A stretch of DNA of 64,000 bases from an uncultured Oscillospiraceae bacterium (GCA_934481355.1 CAKSPH010000001.1:186001-250000); one strand, 5' to 3'; shown: positions 33,476 to 43,112, counted from the stretch's first letter. A program made the numbers and translations. The notes: generated by a model not told the origin, from the letters alone.

Positions 33476-35665
33476 ATGACCGGTTCGACGGTAACAACAT
33501 TTGAACAGCTCGCGGAGAAGATAAAGGCAAGCGAAAAGCCCTACGACCTGGAAAAGATAACACAGGCGTACAAGGTCGCGGAAAAGGCTCACGAGGGGCA
33601 GAAGCGCACCTCCGGCGACCCGTATATCACACACCCGCTTGCCGTGGCGGCTATCCTGCTGGATTACTGCATGGATACCGACACTATATGCGCAGCCCTG
33701 CTGCACGACACCGTTGAGGACACCGACGTCACCCTTGACGAGCTCCGCAAGAAATTCGGCGAGGACGTCGCCCTGATGGTGGACGGCGTTACCAAGATAG
33801 GACTTGTCCCGCTGGTCTCCAAGGAGGAACAGCAGGCGGAGAATATCCGCAAGATACTCATGGCGATGTCCAAGGATATCCGCGTAATAATCATCAAGCT
33901 TGCCGACCGCCTCCACAATATGCGCACCCTCGCCGCAAGACCACCAGAGAAGCAGCGCAAGACATCCCTCGAGACCATGAACTTCTACGCGCCCATAGCA
34001 CACCGCCTTGGTATGAGCGACGTCAAGGAGGAAATGGAGGATATCGCGATACACTACCTCGACCCCTACGGCTGTAAGGAAGTCGAGGAGCAGATAGCCC
34101 TCCACAAGGAAGAACGCGACGCATTCATCGAAAGCATAAAGAAGCGCATAAGAGAGCGTATTTCCGACATAAAGCCCGCCCCGATAATCGAGGGACGCGT
34201 GAAGTCCATTTACAGCATATACAAAAAGGTCTACGTCAAGAACAAGCGCTTTGACGAGATATACGACATCTATGCGGTGCGAGTTATCGTGCAGTCGGTA
34301 ATCGAATGCTACAACGTGCTCGGAGTTATCCACGATATGTTCCGCCCGATACCCTACCGCTTCAAGGACTATATCGCCACCCCGAAGCCTAACCGCTACC
34401 AGTCCCTCCACACCACCGTAATAGGCCGCGAGGGTATCCCGTTCGAGGTGCAGATACGCACCGTGGAGATGCACAACACCGCGCAGTACGGCGTTGCCGC
34501 CCACTGGAAGTACAAGGCTGGCATCTCCGGAAACGTTTCGGGAGAAAAGCGCTTCGACTGGATAAGACAGCTCCTCGAGCGCCAGCAGGAAGCGGACGAT
34601 GTGGAAGCTATCGCGGACGCGATAAAGACCGACCTCGCCCCGGACGAGGTATTCGCATTCACGCCAAAGGGCGACGTTATCTCCCTGCCGATGGGCGCGA
34701 CTGTGCTGGATTTCGCCTACTCGATACACACGCAGGTCGGAAACAAGATGACCGGCGCGAAGGTCGGCGGCAGAATGGTCAGCTTCGATTACCAGATAAA
34801 GACCGGCGATATCGTCGAGATACTCACCTCCGGCTCGCCGAATTACGGGCCGAACAGGAACTGGCTTGAAATCGCCCGCACCACCGAGGCAAAGAGCAAG
34901 ATAAGAAGCTGGTTCAAGAAGGAATGCCGCGAAGAAAACGTTGAACGAGGCAAAGAGGAGCTGGAGCACGAATTCAAGCGCAACGGCATTGTCATCACTC
35001 CAGAGCTGCTTCAGTCGGCGGCTCAGCGCCAGAGATTAGGTTCTGTGGACGACCTGTACGCAGCGATAGGCTACGGCGGCGTTTCCATGTCGAAGATAGT
35101 CCAGCGCATAAAGGAGGAGCAGCTCCGCAGCCACAAGGAGCAGCAGGCAGTACAGGCGGCCTCCGACCCGGCGGAAGCCATCAGCGAGAACAACCGCCGC
35201 TCCCGCAGCAAGGGAATCATCATCGAGGGCGTGGACAACTGCCTTGTGAAATTCGCACAGTGCTGCAACCCGCTGCCCGGCGACCCGATAATCGGATTCG
35301 TCACCCGGGGCTTCGGCGTTTCTATCCACAAGCAGGACTGCGTTAACGTTGTCAACAACATGGACAACCCCGACAACAAGGACCGCTGGATAAAGGCAAG
35401 CTGGGCAGGTCTGGACGACTCCACCTACCGCGCAACGATAGACGTTATCGCAGAGGACAGGATAACCATATTCGCAGATATAACCACCGCCATCGCCACC
35501 AACCATATCCCGCTCCACGAGATGAACGCGCACCACCTGAAAAACGGCAACATGAGCCTTGTGGTAACAGTCGAGATAGCCGGAATGGAGCAGCTCTCAA
35601 ACGTAATGGCAAGGCTCCAGAAGATACCCGGCGTTATCTCGGTAGAGCGCACCGGAAAGCAGTAA
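33476..35665 (+). CDS. relA: Bifunctional (p)ppGpp synthetase/hydrolase (Rel)
   Basis: A 729-residue long RelA/SpoT homologue. The N-terminal HD hydrolase domain is intact (ITHPLAVAAIL, HDTVEDTD, KLADRLHNMRTL). Next come the synthetase domain (GRVKSIYSIYKK, YDIYAVRVI, YRYxSLHT-type NRYQSLHTTV), TGS (VFAFTPKGDVISLP, about residue 395), a conserved Cys/His region (VKFAQCCNPLPGD) and a C-terminal ACT domain. It should both make and degrade the stringent alarmone at the ribosome. ATG 33476 is chosen because GGGGTGG is 6 bases upstream; the ATG at 33461 has no site. Confidence 0.96.
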   Translation: MTGSTVTTFEQLAEKIKASEKPYDLEKITQAYKVAEKAHEGQKRTSGDPYITHPLAVAAILLDYCMDTDTICAALLHDTVEDTDVTLDELRKKFGEDVALMVDGVTKIGLVPLVSKEEQQAENIRKILMAMSKDIRVIIIKLADRLHNMRTLAARPPEKQRKTSLETMNFYAPIAHRLGMSDVKEEMEDIAIHYLDPYGCKEVEEQIALHKEERDAFIESIKKRIRERISDIKPAPIIEGRVKSIYSIYKKVYVKNKRFDEIYDIYAVRVIVQSVIECYNVLGVIHDMFRPIPYRFKDYIATPKPNRYQSLHTTVIGREGIPFEVQIRTVEMHNTAQYGVAAHWKYKAGISGNVSGEKRFDWIRQLLERQQEADDVEAIADAIKTDLAPDEVFAFTPKGDVISLPMGATVLDFAYSIHTQVGNKMTGAKVGGRMVSFDYQIKTGDIVEILTSGSPNYGPNRNWLEIARTTEAKSKIRSWFKKECREENVERGKEELEHEFKRNGIVITPELLQSAAQRQRLGSVDDLYAAIGYGGVSMSKIVQRIKEEQLRSHKEQQAVQAASDPAEAISENNRRSRSKGIIIEGVDNCLVKFAQCCNPLPGDPIIGFVTRGFGVSIHKQDCVNVVNNMDNPDNKDRWIKASWAGLDDSTYRATIDVIAEDRITIFADITTAIATNHIPLHEMNAHHLKNGNMSLVVTVEIAGMEQLSNVMARLQKIPGVISVERTGKQ

Positions 35666-35675
35666 AGGAGGTTAT

Positions 35676-36308
35676 ATGCAGATTTATCAGCTCCCGCTGG
35701 GAGCGCTCCAGACCAACTGCTACATCATTCCCGGGGAGGGCGGCCGGGCAGTTGTGATAGACCCCGCCTCCGTAACGGAAGCGGAAATGTTCCTGAACAC
35801 CCACGGGCTTTCCCTCGGGACTATCGTGATAACGCACGGTCATTACGACCATTTTGCCGGAGCCGCGGAGCTCCGGCGGAAATCCGGCGCTAAGATATTC
35901 GCCAGCGCCCCGGACGAGCAGATGTACTCCAGCGCCGCAAAAAGCTGGGCGGACTTCATGCCGGTGGAGTTTTCACCGATAAAGCCGGACAAACTGTTCT
36001 CAGACGGTGAGGAATTTACCGCAGAGGGGCTGAAATTCCGCGTGATGGCGGCTCCGGGGCACACCGCGGGAAGCTGCCTGCTGTTCCTCGAAAACGAGGG
36101 AGAACAGGTGATCTTCTGCGGGGACGTGGTTTTCTGCATGGGAGTCGGCAGGACGGACGGCTTCTCCGGAAGCACCCGGGATATGCTGGACAGCCTCGAA
36201 AAAATCGCGAAGCTCCCCGGGGACTACAAGATCTACCCCGGTCATGGAAGCACAACAACGCTTGACTACGAGCGCGAAAACAACCCCTACATTGCAAGAT
36301 ACAGATGA
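35676..36308 (+). CDS. MBL-fold metallo-hydrolase (glyoxalase II-like)
   Basis: A 210-residue metallo-beta-lactamase fold protein. The metal motif THGHYDHFAGA (HxHxDH, about residues 54-64) is intact, and the later metal ligands appear in APGHTAGS, FCGDVVF and YPGHGSTT. The size and the opening LGALQTNCYIIP fit the short hydroxyacylglutathione hydrolase-like group found next to rel in many Clostridia. It starts 10 bp after rel with AAAGGAGG, so it is in the same operon. The true substrate is not known. Confidence 0.9.
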   Translation: MQIYQLPLGALQTNCYIIPGEGGRAVVIDPASVTEAEMFLNTHGLSLGTIVITHGHYDHFAGAAELRRKSGAKIFASAPDEQMYSSAAKSWADFMPVEFSPIKPDKLFSDGEEFTAEGLKFRVMAAPGHTAGSCLLFLENEGEQVIFCGDVVFCMGVGRTDGFSGSTRDMLDSLEKIAKLPGDYKIYPGHGSTTTLDYERENNPYIARYR

Positions 36309-36358
36309 AAAAACTTATGCCGTGCACAATCTCGCTGAAGCTGCGCGGTATTTCATTA

Positions 36359-36405
36359 AGTTCACCTCAAAAAATCTTTCGCGAAGGAGGTTTTCAGAGG
36401 TGACC
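36359..36405. repeat. Short MITE-derived inverted repeat
   Basis: The left arm reads GTTCACCTCAAAAAATC and the right arm ends GAGGTTTTCAGAGGTGACC, with TTCGCGAA in the middle. The ends match the termini of the 150-bp MITE, but the interior is gone. It lies just upstream of the broken pncB gene. Confidence 0.6.
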
Positions 36406-36426
36406 ATCAAGTGAAGGGAGCATAAA

Positions 36427-37890
36427 ATGATAACCGAACAGAACTGCACAATGCTGTGTGATTTCTACCAGCTTACAATGGGCAACGGATATTTCAGGAC
36501 AAAGCACGCAGACAGGATCGCATATTTCGACGTATTTTTCCGCAAGGTCCCGGACGGCGGCGGTTACGCCATCTGCGCGGGTCTGGAACAGGTCATCGGC
36601 TATATTCAGGGACTCCATTTCACTGAGGATGACATCAGCTACCTGCGCACAAAAAAGATATTCAGTGAGGATTTCCTCGATTATCTCAGGAATTTCAGAT
36701 TCACCGGCGATATCTGGGCTGTTCCGGAGGGCACCCCCGTGTTCCCGTCTGAGCCTCTCATTACCGTGCGCGCTCCCGCGATCCAGGCTCAGCTTGTGGA
36801 AACAATGCTACTGCTGCTGGTGAACCACCAGTCGCTTATTGCGACAAAGGCCAACAGGATAGTACGCGCGGCCTAGGGGCGCGCCATCTCGGAGTTCGGC
36901 TCCCGCCGGGCGCAGGGAGCAAGCGGCGCGTTACTCGGCGCCAGAGCCGCATATATCGGCGGATGTGCCGGAACTGCCTGCGTGCTCGCGGACGAAATGT
37001 ACGGAGTTCCCGCCACCGGAACTATGGCGCACAGCTGGGTGCAGATGTTCGACACGGAGCTTGAGGCCTTTGAAAGCTACTGCCGCACCTATCCGGATTC
37101 CTCGACCCTGCTGGTGGACACATACAACGTCCTGAAAAGCGACGTTCCCAACGCGATAAAGGCGTTCGACAATGTGCTGAAGCCCCTCGGAAAGCGCCCC
37201 TGCGGCATTCGCCTGGATTCCGGAGATATCGCGTACCTCTCCCGCGAGGCACGCAGAATGCTGGATGAGGCGGGATATCCCGACTGCAGGATAGTCGCCT
37301 CCAACAGCCTTGACGAGAGGATAATCACCGACCTGCTGAATCAGGGCGCGAAAATCGACCTTTTCGGCGTGGGAGAAAGACTGATAACCGCAAGCAGCGA
37401 GCCGGTATTCGGCGGCGTATACAAGCTGGCGGCAGTCGAAGAAAACGGCGTTATCACCCCGAAAATCAAGATCTCCGAAAATGTCAGCAAGATAACCAAC
37501 CCGCACTACAAGAAGCTCTACCGCCTGTACAGCCGCGAAACCGGCAAAGCCATCGCCGACCAGCTCTGCGTTTACGATGAGGTGATAGACGATACAAAGC
37601 CGCTCACCATTTTCGACCCGGACTTCACATGGAAGAAAAAGCGCGTTACGGATTTCACCGCCCGGGAGCTTCAGGTGCAGATATTCAGGGGCGGCGAGCT
37701 GGTATACAAGAAGCCCTCGCTCCAGGAAATACGCGCCTACTGCGCGCAGCAGATAGACACCCTCTGGGACGAGGTGCTGCGCTTCGACAACCCGCACAAC
37801 TACTACGTTGATCTTTCGCAGAGGCTCTGGGACATCAAGCACTCCTTGCTTGACAACGGCGGCACACTTACCGGAGGCGAGGAGAAATGA
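36427..37890 (+). pseudogene. pncB: Nicotinate phosphoribosyltransferase interrupted by an in-frame TAG
   Basis: One reading frame of 488 codons encodes a complete NAPRTase (nicotinate to NaMN) except for TAG at 36874-36876. Upstream is the N-terminal part (LCDFYQLTMGNGY, FRKVPDGGGYAICAG), ending ATKANRIVRAA. Downstream in the same frame are GRAISEFGSRRAQG, the catalytic-His loop TGTMAHSWVQ, GIRLDSGDIAYLS and FGVGERLI. In relatives the interrupted residue is Glu, Lys or Gln, so one base change explains it. There is no frameshift or other damage, so it is recent, a sequencing error, or read through. ylxM in this window ends in TAG, so TAG is a normal stop here. Confidence 0.88.
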
Positions 37891-38477
37891 CGCTCCGCGA
37901 CACTGTGCAGCTTTACATCGGGAAGATAACCCGGGACAATCCGGGCACGCGGTATTGCGGCTTTGCCCCTCCAGAGGAAACGGCAGGCGTGATAGATACA
38001 TCGCCTGACAAAAGCGGAGACGCAGGCATAGCATTCCTTGCCGACCGCCTTGTTATGGTGCTTGACGGGATCGCAGTTCAGCTATTTTACAGCGAAATAG
38101 AGAACACGGAAATTATCCCGAGCTATGAATCTCCATTCGATGACGAACTTATCATAAACGCCGGAAGATCCGTCCGCATTTCGGACTGCTCCCTCAACAA
38201 GCGGGAATTACAGCGCCTGCTGAACGACGTGTGCTATCTCAGCGCGGCAATGACCGCCGACCAGCGCGAGGAGCTCTCATCACAGCTCACCGCGGAGGCC
38301 CTTGAATATTACAGCGCGGACTTACAGCCGGCTGAGCCTGCCGCTACGCGCACAGAGCCTGAAAGAAGCGCTCCCGCGCATGAAGCTCCATCGGGATCCC
38401 CGGAAGAATACACCGATGAGGATATCAGAAAGGCGCTTATGAAGTCGATATCCGTGATGAAAAGAAGAAAGAAATAA
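37887..38477 (+). CDS. Hypothetical protein downstream of pncB
   Basis: A 196-residue protein with no membrane segment or signal peptide. Residues 1-145 look like a compact alpha/beta domain (LRDTVQLYIGKITRDNPGTR, IAFLADRLVMVLDGIAVQLF). Residues 146-175 are a Pro/Ala/Glu linker and the C-terminus is a basic helix, IRKALMKSISVMKRRKK. It overlaps the pncB stop by 4 bp (ATGA), so its translation is normally coupled to pncB and may suffer polar effects from the upstream TAG. I do not recognise the family. Confidence 0.7.
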   Translation: MTLRDTVQLYIGKITRDNPGTRYCGFAPPEETAGVIDTSPDKSGDAGIAFLADRLVMVLDGIAVQLFYSEIENTEIIPSYESPFDDELIINAGRSVRISDCSLNKRELQRLLNDVCYLSAAMTADQREELSSQLTAEALEYYSADLQPAEPAATRTEPERSAPAHEAPSGSPEEYTDEDIRKALMKSISVMKRRKK

Positions 38478-38484
38478 ACGCAAG

Positions 38485-38522
38485 GGAGGTGCAATCAAGA
38501 CGATTGCACCTCCCGTTTTTAT
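38485..38522. terminator. Bidirectional terminator
   Basis: GGGAGGTGCAATC (38485-38497) pairs with GATTGCACCTCCC (38503-38515) around AAGAC, followed by GTTTTTA. It serves the pncB operon and the convergent pot operon. Confidence 0.88.
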
Positions 38523-39808
38523 CAGTAGATGTCTTTCTTTTTCTTTACATACCGCCGTATGAGCGTGAATATTATCAGTCCGAGGCACAGAAGCAGGAAC
38601 GTCGGCACCAGCCAGAGGTTGGTATTCTGGTTCTCTGCGGACTTCATCTCTGTCCACAGGGTCTGCATTTGCAGGTTCGCCTCATCGGAAAGGTTCACGA
38701 AAATTGTCGTGTGCTCGTCAAGGTACTCGTCCCCGGGATAGGATACCGGATTCCCGCGTATCTCCTCGTCAAGCATTTCGTAGGCGGCGCTGTGCGGAGT
38801 GGAATAGCAGATGTAGTCGATATTCGCGTAGGCTATATCAGGCTCGCACATGAAGTTTATATACATCTCTGCGGCTTCCTTCTGCTTCGCTCCGGTCGGA
38901 ATGCACATTGCGTCGATGAACAGGTTCGTGCCGCTCTTCGGGACTGCGAAATCAAGATCCTCGTTCTCGTCAAGGATAGTCAGCGCGTCACCCGCGTAAT
39001 ACGGAGCTATCCACGCGTCGTTCGCCGCCATCTTGTCGAATATCTCGTCCATGACGTACGCCTGCACTACGCTTTTCTGCTCCTTGAGCTTGTTCGCGGC
39101 GGCGGTCAGCTCGTCCTTGTCCTCGGTGTTCAGGGAGTAGCCCATCATTATCTCGGCTATCGCGAAAGCGTCCCGGGGGTTGTCGAACATCAGTATCTGG
39201 TCGGCGTAATCCTCGTTCCACAGTATATCCCAGTCGATGTCCTCTTTCGGAATATCTATCTGCGTGGTGTTGTATATCAGCCCGACAGTTCCCCATGTGT
39301 ACGGCACGGAATATGCGTTCTCAGGGTCGTAGGCAGGGTCCACAAAGCTCGGCATGATGTACCTGAAGTTCGGGATATTGTCGAAGTCCAGCGGCTGTAT
39401 CATGTCCTCCTTTATCATCTTGGAGATCATGTAGTCGGACGGGATTATCACGTCATAGCTTGCTCCGCCGCCTTTCAGCTTCGCGTAGAGTTCCTCGTTG
39501 GTGGCGTAGTTCGTGTAGTTCACCTTTATTCCGGTGAGCTTCGTGAACTCCGCGTTGACGTTCAGCGTGCCCTCGTCCGCGCCGGTGCAGATGTACTCGC
39601 CCCAGTTATAGACGTTTATCGAGATATCCTGCCCTTTGAACCTGGTGTAGTAGTCCATATCCTCCACCGTGAGGGTCTGCGCTTCGGATTCCTCCGTTTC
39701 AGCCTCGGCTGTGACGTCGGAAGCCTGCCCGGCCCCGGAACAGCCGGAAAGCCCGATAACAGCCGCCGCGCAGAGGACGGCGCTCAGCCTTTTGAAGATA
39801 ACGTTCAT
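38522..39808 (-). CDS. potD: Polyamine ABC transporter substrate-binding lipoprotein PotD
   Basis: A 428-residue spermidine/putrescine-binding protein. It has a lipoprotein signal (VIGLSGCSGAG, Cys about residue 22) and a PotD fold starting ISINVYNWGEYI, with YDVIIPSDYMISKM and VPYTWGTVGLIYN. Unusually it also carries a C-terminal transmembrane helix (LWLVPTFLLLCLGLIIFTLI) followed by RRYVKKKKD, so it may be anchored at both ends. The ATG at 39808 overlaps the potC stop; an upstream in-frame extension lies inside potC and is not used. Confidence 0.93.
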   Translation of the reverse strand: MNVIFKRLSAVLCAAAVIGLSGCSGAGQASDVTAEAETEESEAQTLTVEDMDYYTRFKGQDISINVYNWGEYICTGADEGTLNVNAEFTKLTGIKVNYTNYATNEELYAKLKGGGASYDVIIPSDYMISKMIKEDMIQPLDFDNIPNFRYIMPSFVDPAYDPENAYSVPYTWGTVGLIYNTTQIDIPKEDIDWDILWNEDYADQILMFDNPRDAFAIAEIMMGYSLNTEDKDELTAAANKLKEQKSVVQAYVMDEIFDKMAANDAWIAPYYAGDALTILDENEDLDFAVPKSGTNLFIDAMCIPTGAKQKEAAEMYINFMCEPDIAYANIDYICYSTPHSAAYEMLDEEIRGNPVSYPGDEYLDEHTTIFVNLSDEANLQMQTLWTEMKSAENQNTNLWLVPTFLLLCLGLIIFTLIRRYVKKKKDIY

Positions 39809-40614
39809 CCCTCGTCGCCCCCGTTTGCTCTGTTGATGCGGTCCTGTCTGGTCTCGATGATGTGCTTTGCCACAAGCACTATGACCACAACAACGAAAAT
39901 TATCGCAGACAGCGCGTTTATCTCCGGAGAGATCTTCCTGCGCGTCATGGAGTAGATGGTTATGGGAAGCGTCTGGGAGGTCGAGCCGCTGGTGAAGTAG
40001 CTTATTACGAAATCGTCCAGCGAGAATGTGAACGACATCAGGAATCCGCTGACAACGCCCGGCATTATCTCCGGAAGAATGACCTTGCGGAGCGCCGTGA
40101 ACGGACTGCACCCGAGATCCTGCGCCGCCTCGAACAGATTCGGATCCATCTGACGGAACTTTGGCATTACGTTCAGGATAACGTACGGAACGTCAAATGT
40201 GATGTGCGCGATAACGAGGGTCACAAAGCCGAATTCGAGGTTCATTCTTGCCGCAAAGAATACGAACAGGAGCATGAGCGATACACCGGTGACTATCTCA
40301 GGATTCACGACAGGCATATTCGTGATGTTCATTACGACAGCCTTCGGCACTTTTCGCATTGAATTAATTCCGATAGCGGCAAGGGTTCCGAGGACGGTCG
40401 CCGCAATGCTGGCAATGACCGCGATTATCAGCGTGTTTATCAGCGAGGAGATTATGACCTCGTTGCGGAACAGCTTGGCATACCAGTCAAGCGTAAATCC
40501 GCTGAACACCGAACGGCTCTTCGTTTCGTTGAACGAGAACACGATCAGAACGAATATGGGCACATACAGGAACATCAGGACAAGTCCCATGCAGACCTTG
40601 GATAAGGTTTTCAT
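39805..40614 (-). CDS. potC: Polyamine ABC transporter permease PotC
   Basis: A 269-residue inner-membrane permease with six predicted helices. The EAA loop that docks the ATPase is LFEAAQDLGCSPFTALRKVI followed by LPEIMPGV, as in PotC. It starts after GGAGGT (40622-40627) and overlaps potD by 4 bp. A 482-bp cassette with its own gene separates it from potB, with which it would normally be contiguous. Confidence 0.94.
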   Translation of the reverse strand: MKTLSKVCMGLVLMFLYVPIFVLIVFSFNETKSRSVFSGFTLDWYAKLFRNEVIISSLINTLIIAVIASIAATVLGTLAAIGINSMRKVPKAVVMNITNMPVVNPEIVTGVSLMLLFVFFAARMNLEFGFVTLVIAHITFDVPYVILNVMPKFRQMDPNLFEAAQDLGCSPFTALRKVILPEIMPGVVSGFLMSFTFSLDDFVISYFTSGSTSQTLPITIYSMTRRKISPEINALSAIIFVVVVIVLVAKHIIETRQDRINRANGGDEG

Positions 40615-40627
40615 TCACACTACCTCC

Positions 40628-41109
40628 AAATTTAATTCGGAATTCTGAAATCGGAATTCGGAATTTTGGTATCCGCTTCGCGGATATATTATAAATTGTC
40701 AGAACTATGCTTTGTGATAGAAACAAGAATACGTATAATTTCTTGGCAGTCAGAATAAATACTCTGAAAATGTTCATTTTCAATATATCCGCTTTCATGA
40801 AGCAATTCCAACCAGTATTCAGTTTCGCTAGCCTCTTTAAGAGAAATTGTCAGCCGGGAATAAAAATCAGCCTTTGATTGTCCGCGAATGGCTTCTCTTA
40901 TATTAGCGCCTATGCTTGTTCCGCTTCTAAGAACTTGCTTTGACATAATAGTTTCATGCTTTTCAGACAGTAAGTACTGATACATTTTTATTATCCGCAA
41001 AGCAAAATCCTTGCTTTTGTTAACAATAATATTATCGTGTTTCATTAATATACGCGGCGAAGCCGCCACCATAATTCCGAATTATGAATTCCGAATTCCG
41101 AATTTAAAT
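40628..41109. mobile_element. Cassette with GGAATTC-rich inverted ends carrying a four-helix-bundle gene
   Basis: The left end (40628-40669) and right end (41069-41109) are imperfect inverted repeats of about 41 bp built from AATTCGGAATTC units. Just inside each is a small GC hairpin: ATCCGC-TTC-GCGGAT (40671-40685) and GCGGC-GAA-GCCGC. Between them is one gene. The unit separates potB from potC: the right end contains the potB stop codon and the left end abuts the potC Shine-Dalgarno. No transposase is present and I see no clear target duplication. Confidence 0.65.
40689..41045 (-). CDS. Four-helix bundle protein (23S rRNA intervening-sequence protein family)
   Basis: A 118-residue all-helical protein of the family TIGR02436, first known from intervening sequences in Leptospira 23S rRNA and related in fold to the Avd protein of diversity-generating retroelements. 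Landmarks are NIIVNKSKDFALRIIKMYQY, LRSGTSIGANIREAIRGQSK, SLKEASETEYWLELL and a C-terminal helix with ECQEIIRIL-like text. The ATG at 41045 gives the usual family N-terminus (MKHDN); a longer start at 41072 would lie in the flanking repeat. No strong Shine-Dalgarno is visible. Molecular function is unknown. Confidence 0.85.
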   Translation of the reverse strand: MKHDNIIVNKSKDFALRIIKMYQYLLSEKHETIMSKQVLRSGTSIGANIREAIRGQSKADFYSRLTISLKEASETEYWLELLHESGYIENEHFQSIYSDCQEIIRILVSITKHSSDNL

Positions 41110-41913
41110 CAGTACCTGATCGTCAGGATTGAACTGGTTCATCAGCGTCATTATCACAAGGATTATGACCATAAGCACCAGCGAAATTCCCGCGCCGAGA
41201 TGCGGATTGTAGGAATTGCCAAGGAACTGCATCTCGATAAGGTCGCCGATAAGCAGGTTGGAACCGCCGCCCAGCATTCTCGAAATAATGAATGTACTGA
41301 TAGCCGGCACGAACACCATCGTAACTCCGGACATAATGCCCGGGACAGACAGCGGAACCACTACCCGGAAAAGCACCTTCACGGGGTTGCACCCCAGGTC
41401 GGACGCGGCCTCTATCAGGCTCTTGTCTATCTTCACCATGACCGAGTACAGCGGAAGTATCATGAACGGCAGGTAGTTATAGACCATGCCGAGCACAACG
41501 GCGCCCTCGGTGTTTATCAGCTTGAACGGCCCCAGCCCGAAAAATCCGAGGATATTGTTGATTATTCCGTTGTTTCCGAGGAGCGTCATCCACGCATATG
41601 TGCGCAGCAGGAAGTTCATCCACATCGGAAGCATCACTATCATCAGCATGGTCGCCTGATGGTGCTTCTTCATTCTCGACAGTATAAAGGAAACCGGGTA
41701 TGCAAGCACAAGGCATAACACCGTTGCAATTACGGCAAGCCATATCGAGCGCACGAATATATTCGCGTACTGACCCACGCCCGCGATGTAATCCATGGTG
41801 AAATGTCCCTCTTCATCGGTGAACGCGAAATACGCCACCATCAGCAGCGGAACAACTATAAACACAGCCATCCACACGAGATAGGGCGCTGCAAAGACCT
41901 TAAGCTTCTTCAT
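41104..41913 (-). CDS. potB: Polyamine ABC transporter permease PotB
   Basis: A 269-residue permease with six helices and the EAA loop [20 protein letters not shown] followed by PLSVPGI. It overlaps potA by 14 bp at its start, so the two are co-translated. The stop codon lies in the inverted-repeat end of the cassette at 40628-41109, and the last residues (DDQVLI) are therefore close to the insertion edge. The protein length is normal, so insertion did not visibly truncate it. Confidence 0.94.
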   Translation of the reverse strand: MKKLKVFAAPYLVWMAVFIVVPLLMVAYFAFTDEEGHFTMDYIAGVGQYANIFVRSIWLAVIATVLCLVLAYPVSFILSRMKKHHQATMLMIVMLPMWMNFLLRTYAWMTLLGNNGIINNILGFFGLGPFKLINTEGAVVLGMVYNYLPFMILPLYSVMVKIDKSLIEAASDLGCNPVKVLFRVVVPLSVPGIMSGVTMVFVPAISTFIISRMLGGGSNLLIGDLIEMQFLGNSYNPHLGAGISLVLMVIILVIMTLMNQFNPDDQVLI

Positions 41914-42988
41914 GCTTGTCCCCTCCCATCAGTGCGGGATACGCGTCCGGCTGCTCGGATTTGTGCATGATGTGGATATCGTAGGGGTCCACAGCCATTC
42001 CGATAACGCTGCCCACCGGCTCCGCCTTTGTGGAATGTATCAGCCACTTGCGGTCAACGCAGTCCACCGTCATCTCATAATGAACTCCCTTGAACACCAC
42101 GGATTCCACGATGCCCGTGAGCTGAGCCTGCTCCGCCGGAATGACCTTGACGTCCTCCGGGCGGATAACCACGTCAACGGTCTCGTTCTTCCCGAAGCCC
42201 TTGTCAACGCATTCAAACTTCTTTCCTGCGAACTCCACAAGGCAGTCCTGCGGCATACAGCCGTTGAGTATGTTGCTCTCGCCGATGAAGTCCGCAACGA
42301 ATGCGTTTGTCGGCTCGTTATATATGTCGATAGGCGAGCCTATCTGCTGGATATGTCCGCCATTCATTACAACGACAGTATCGCTCATGGTGAGCGCCTC
42401 TTCCTGATCGTGCGTGACGTAAACGAATGTAAGCTCCAGAGCCTGCTGTATCTTGCGAAGCTCCGTCTGCATATCCTTGCGGAGCTTCAGGTCGAGCGCG
42501 CCGAGCGGCTCGTCCAGCAGCAGTATTTTCGGGTGGTTTACCAGCGCCCTTGCTATCGCAACGCGCTGCTGCTGACCGCCTGAAAGCCTCTGAATGGAGC
42601 GCTTCTCAAAGCCGGTGAGGTTCACAAGTTCCAGCATTTCGCCGACGCGCTTCACTATCTCCTTTTCGCTGACCTTTTTAATTCGCAGCCCGAACGCGAT
42701 ATTTTCGTACACGTTAAGGTGCGGAAACAGCGCGTACTTCTGGAACACCGTGTTTACATCGCGCTTGTGCGGCGGCAGGTCGTTTATCCTCTTGCCGTCG
42801 AGAAACACGTCGCCTGAGGTCGGGGTAAGGAACCCGCCGATTATCCTCAGCGTGGTCGTCTTTCCGCAGCCGGAGGGGCCGAGGAGCGTTACGAATTCCT
42901 TGTCCTTTATGTCAAGATCAATGTTCTTAAGGATCTGATCGCCGTCGAAATCCACAACGATATTTCGCAGGCTGATAATGTTTTCCAT
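41900..42988 (-). CDS. potA: Polyamine ABC transporter ATPase PotA
   Basis: A 362-residue ABC ATPase: Walker [10 protein letters not shown] (about residue 37), Q-loop [12 protein letters not shown], signature [15 protein letters not shown], Walker [12 protein letters not shown] and switch His in VTHDQEEAL. Residues 240-350 are the TOBE-type regulatory domain. It is first in the operon potA-potB-[cassette]-potC-potD, with an AAGGAAGG Shine-Dalgarno and a promoter about 50 bp upstream. The complex imports spermidine or putrescine using ATP. Confidence 0.95.
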   Translation of the reverse strand: MENIISLRNIVVDFDGDQILKNIDLDIKDKEFVTLLGPSGCGKTTTLRIIGGFLTPTSGDVFLDGKRINDLPPHKRDVNTVFQKYALFPHLNVYENIAFGLRIKKVSEKEIVKRVGEMLELVNLTGFEKRSIQRLSGGQQQRVAIARALVNHPKILLLDEPLGALDLKLRKDMQTELRKIQQALELTFVYVTHDQEEALTMSDTVVVMNGGHIQQIGSPIDIYNEPTNAFVADFIGESNILNGCMPQDCLVEFAGKKFECVDKGFGKNETVDVVIRPEDVKVIPAEQAQLTGIVESVVFKGVHYEMTVDCVDRKWLIHSTKAEPVGSVIGMAVDPYDIHIMHKSEQPDAYPALMGGDKHEEA

Positions 42989-43035
42989 CTGCTGACCTTC
43001 CTTTTTTTATAATGCTCTGGATATTATCCTTACAC

Positions 43036-43064
43036 AGTTTATATTAAAAAAACCGATATGTCAA
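43036..43064 (-). promoter_or_regulatory. Promoter of the pot operon
   Basis: Minus-strand TTGACA (43059-43064) and TAAACT (43036-43041), spacer 17 bp. Confidence 0.75.
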
Positions 43065-43099
43065 GAATAATTTCATAAAATACAGATATTTTTTTATAA

Positions 43100-43112
43100 G
43101 GTCACCTCTAAA
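43100..43112. repeat. Isolated MITE terminus
   Basis: GGTCACCTCTAAA matches the right-end repeat of the 150-bp MITE in inverted orientation, but no partner end follows. It is probably a decayed copy, lying upstream of the pot promoter. Confidence 0.5.

Noticed and set aside
36874..36876. Pyrrolysine or general TAG recoding
   Set aside because: TAG ends ylxM normally at 59341-59343, no recoding element or pyl gene is visible, and only this gene has an in-frame TAG.
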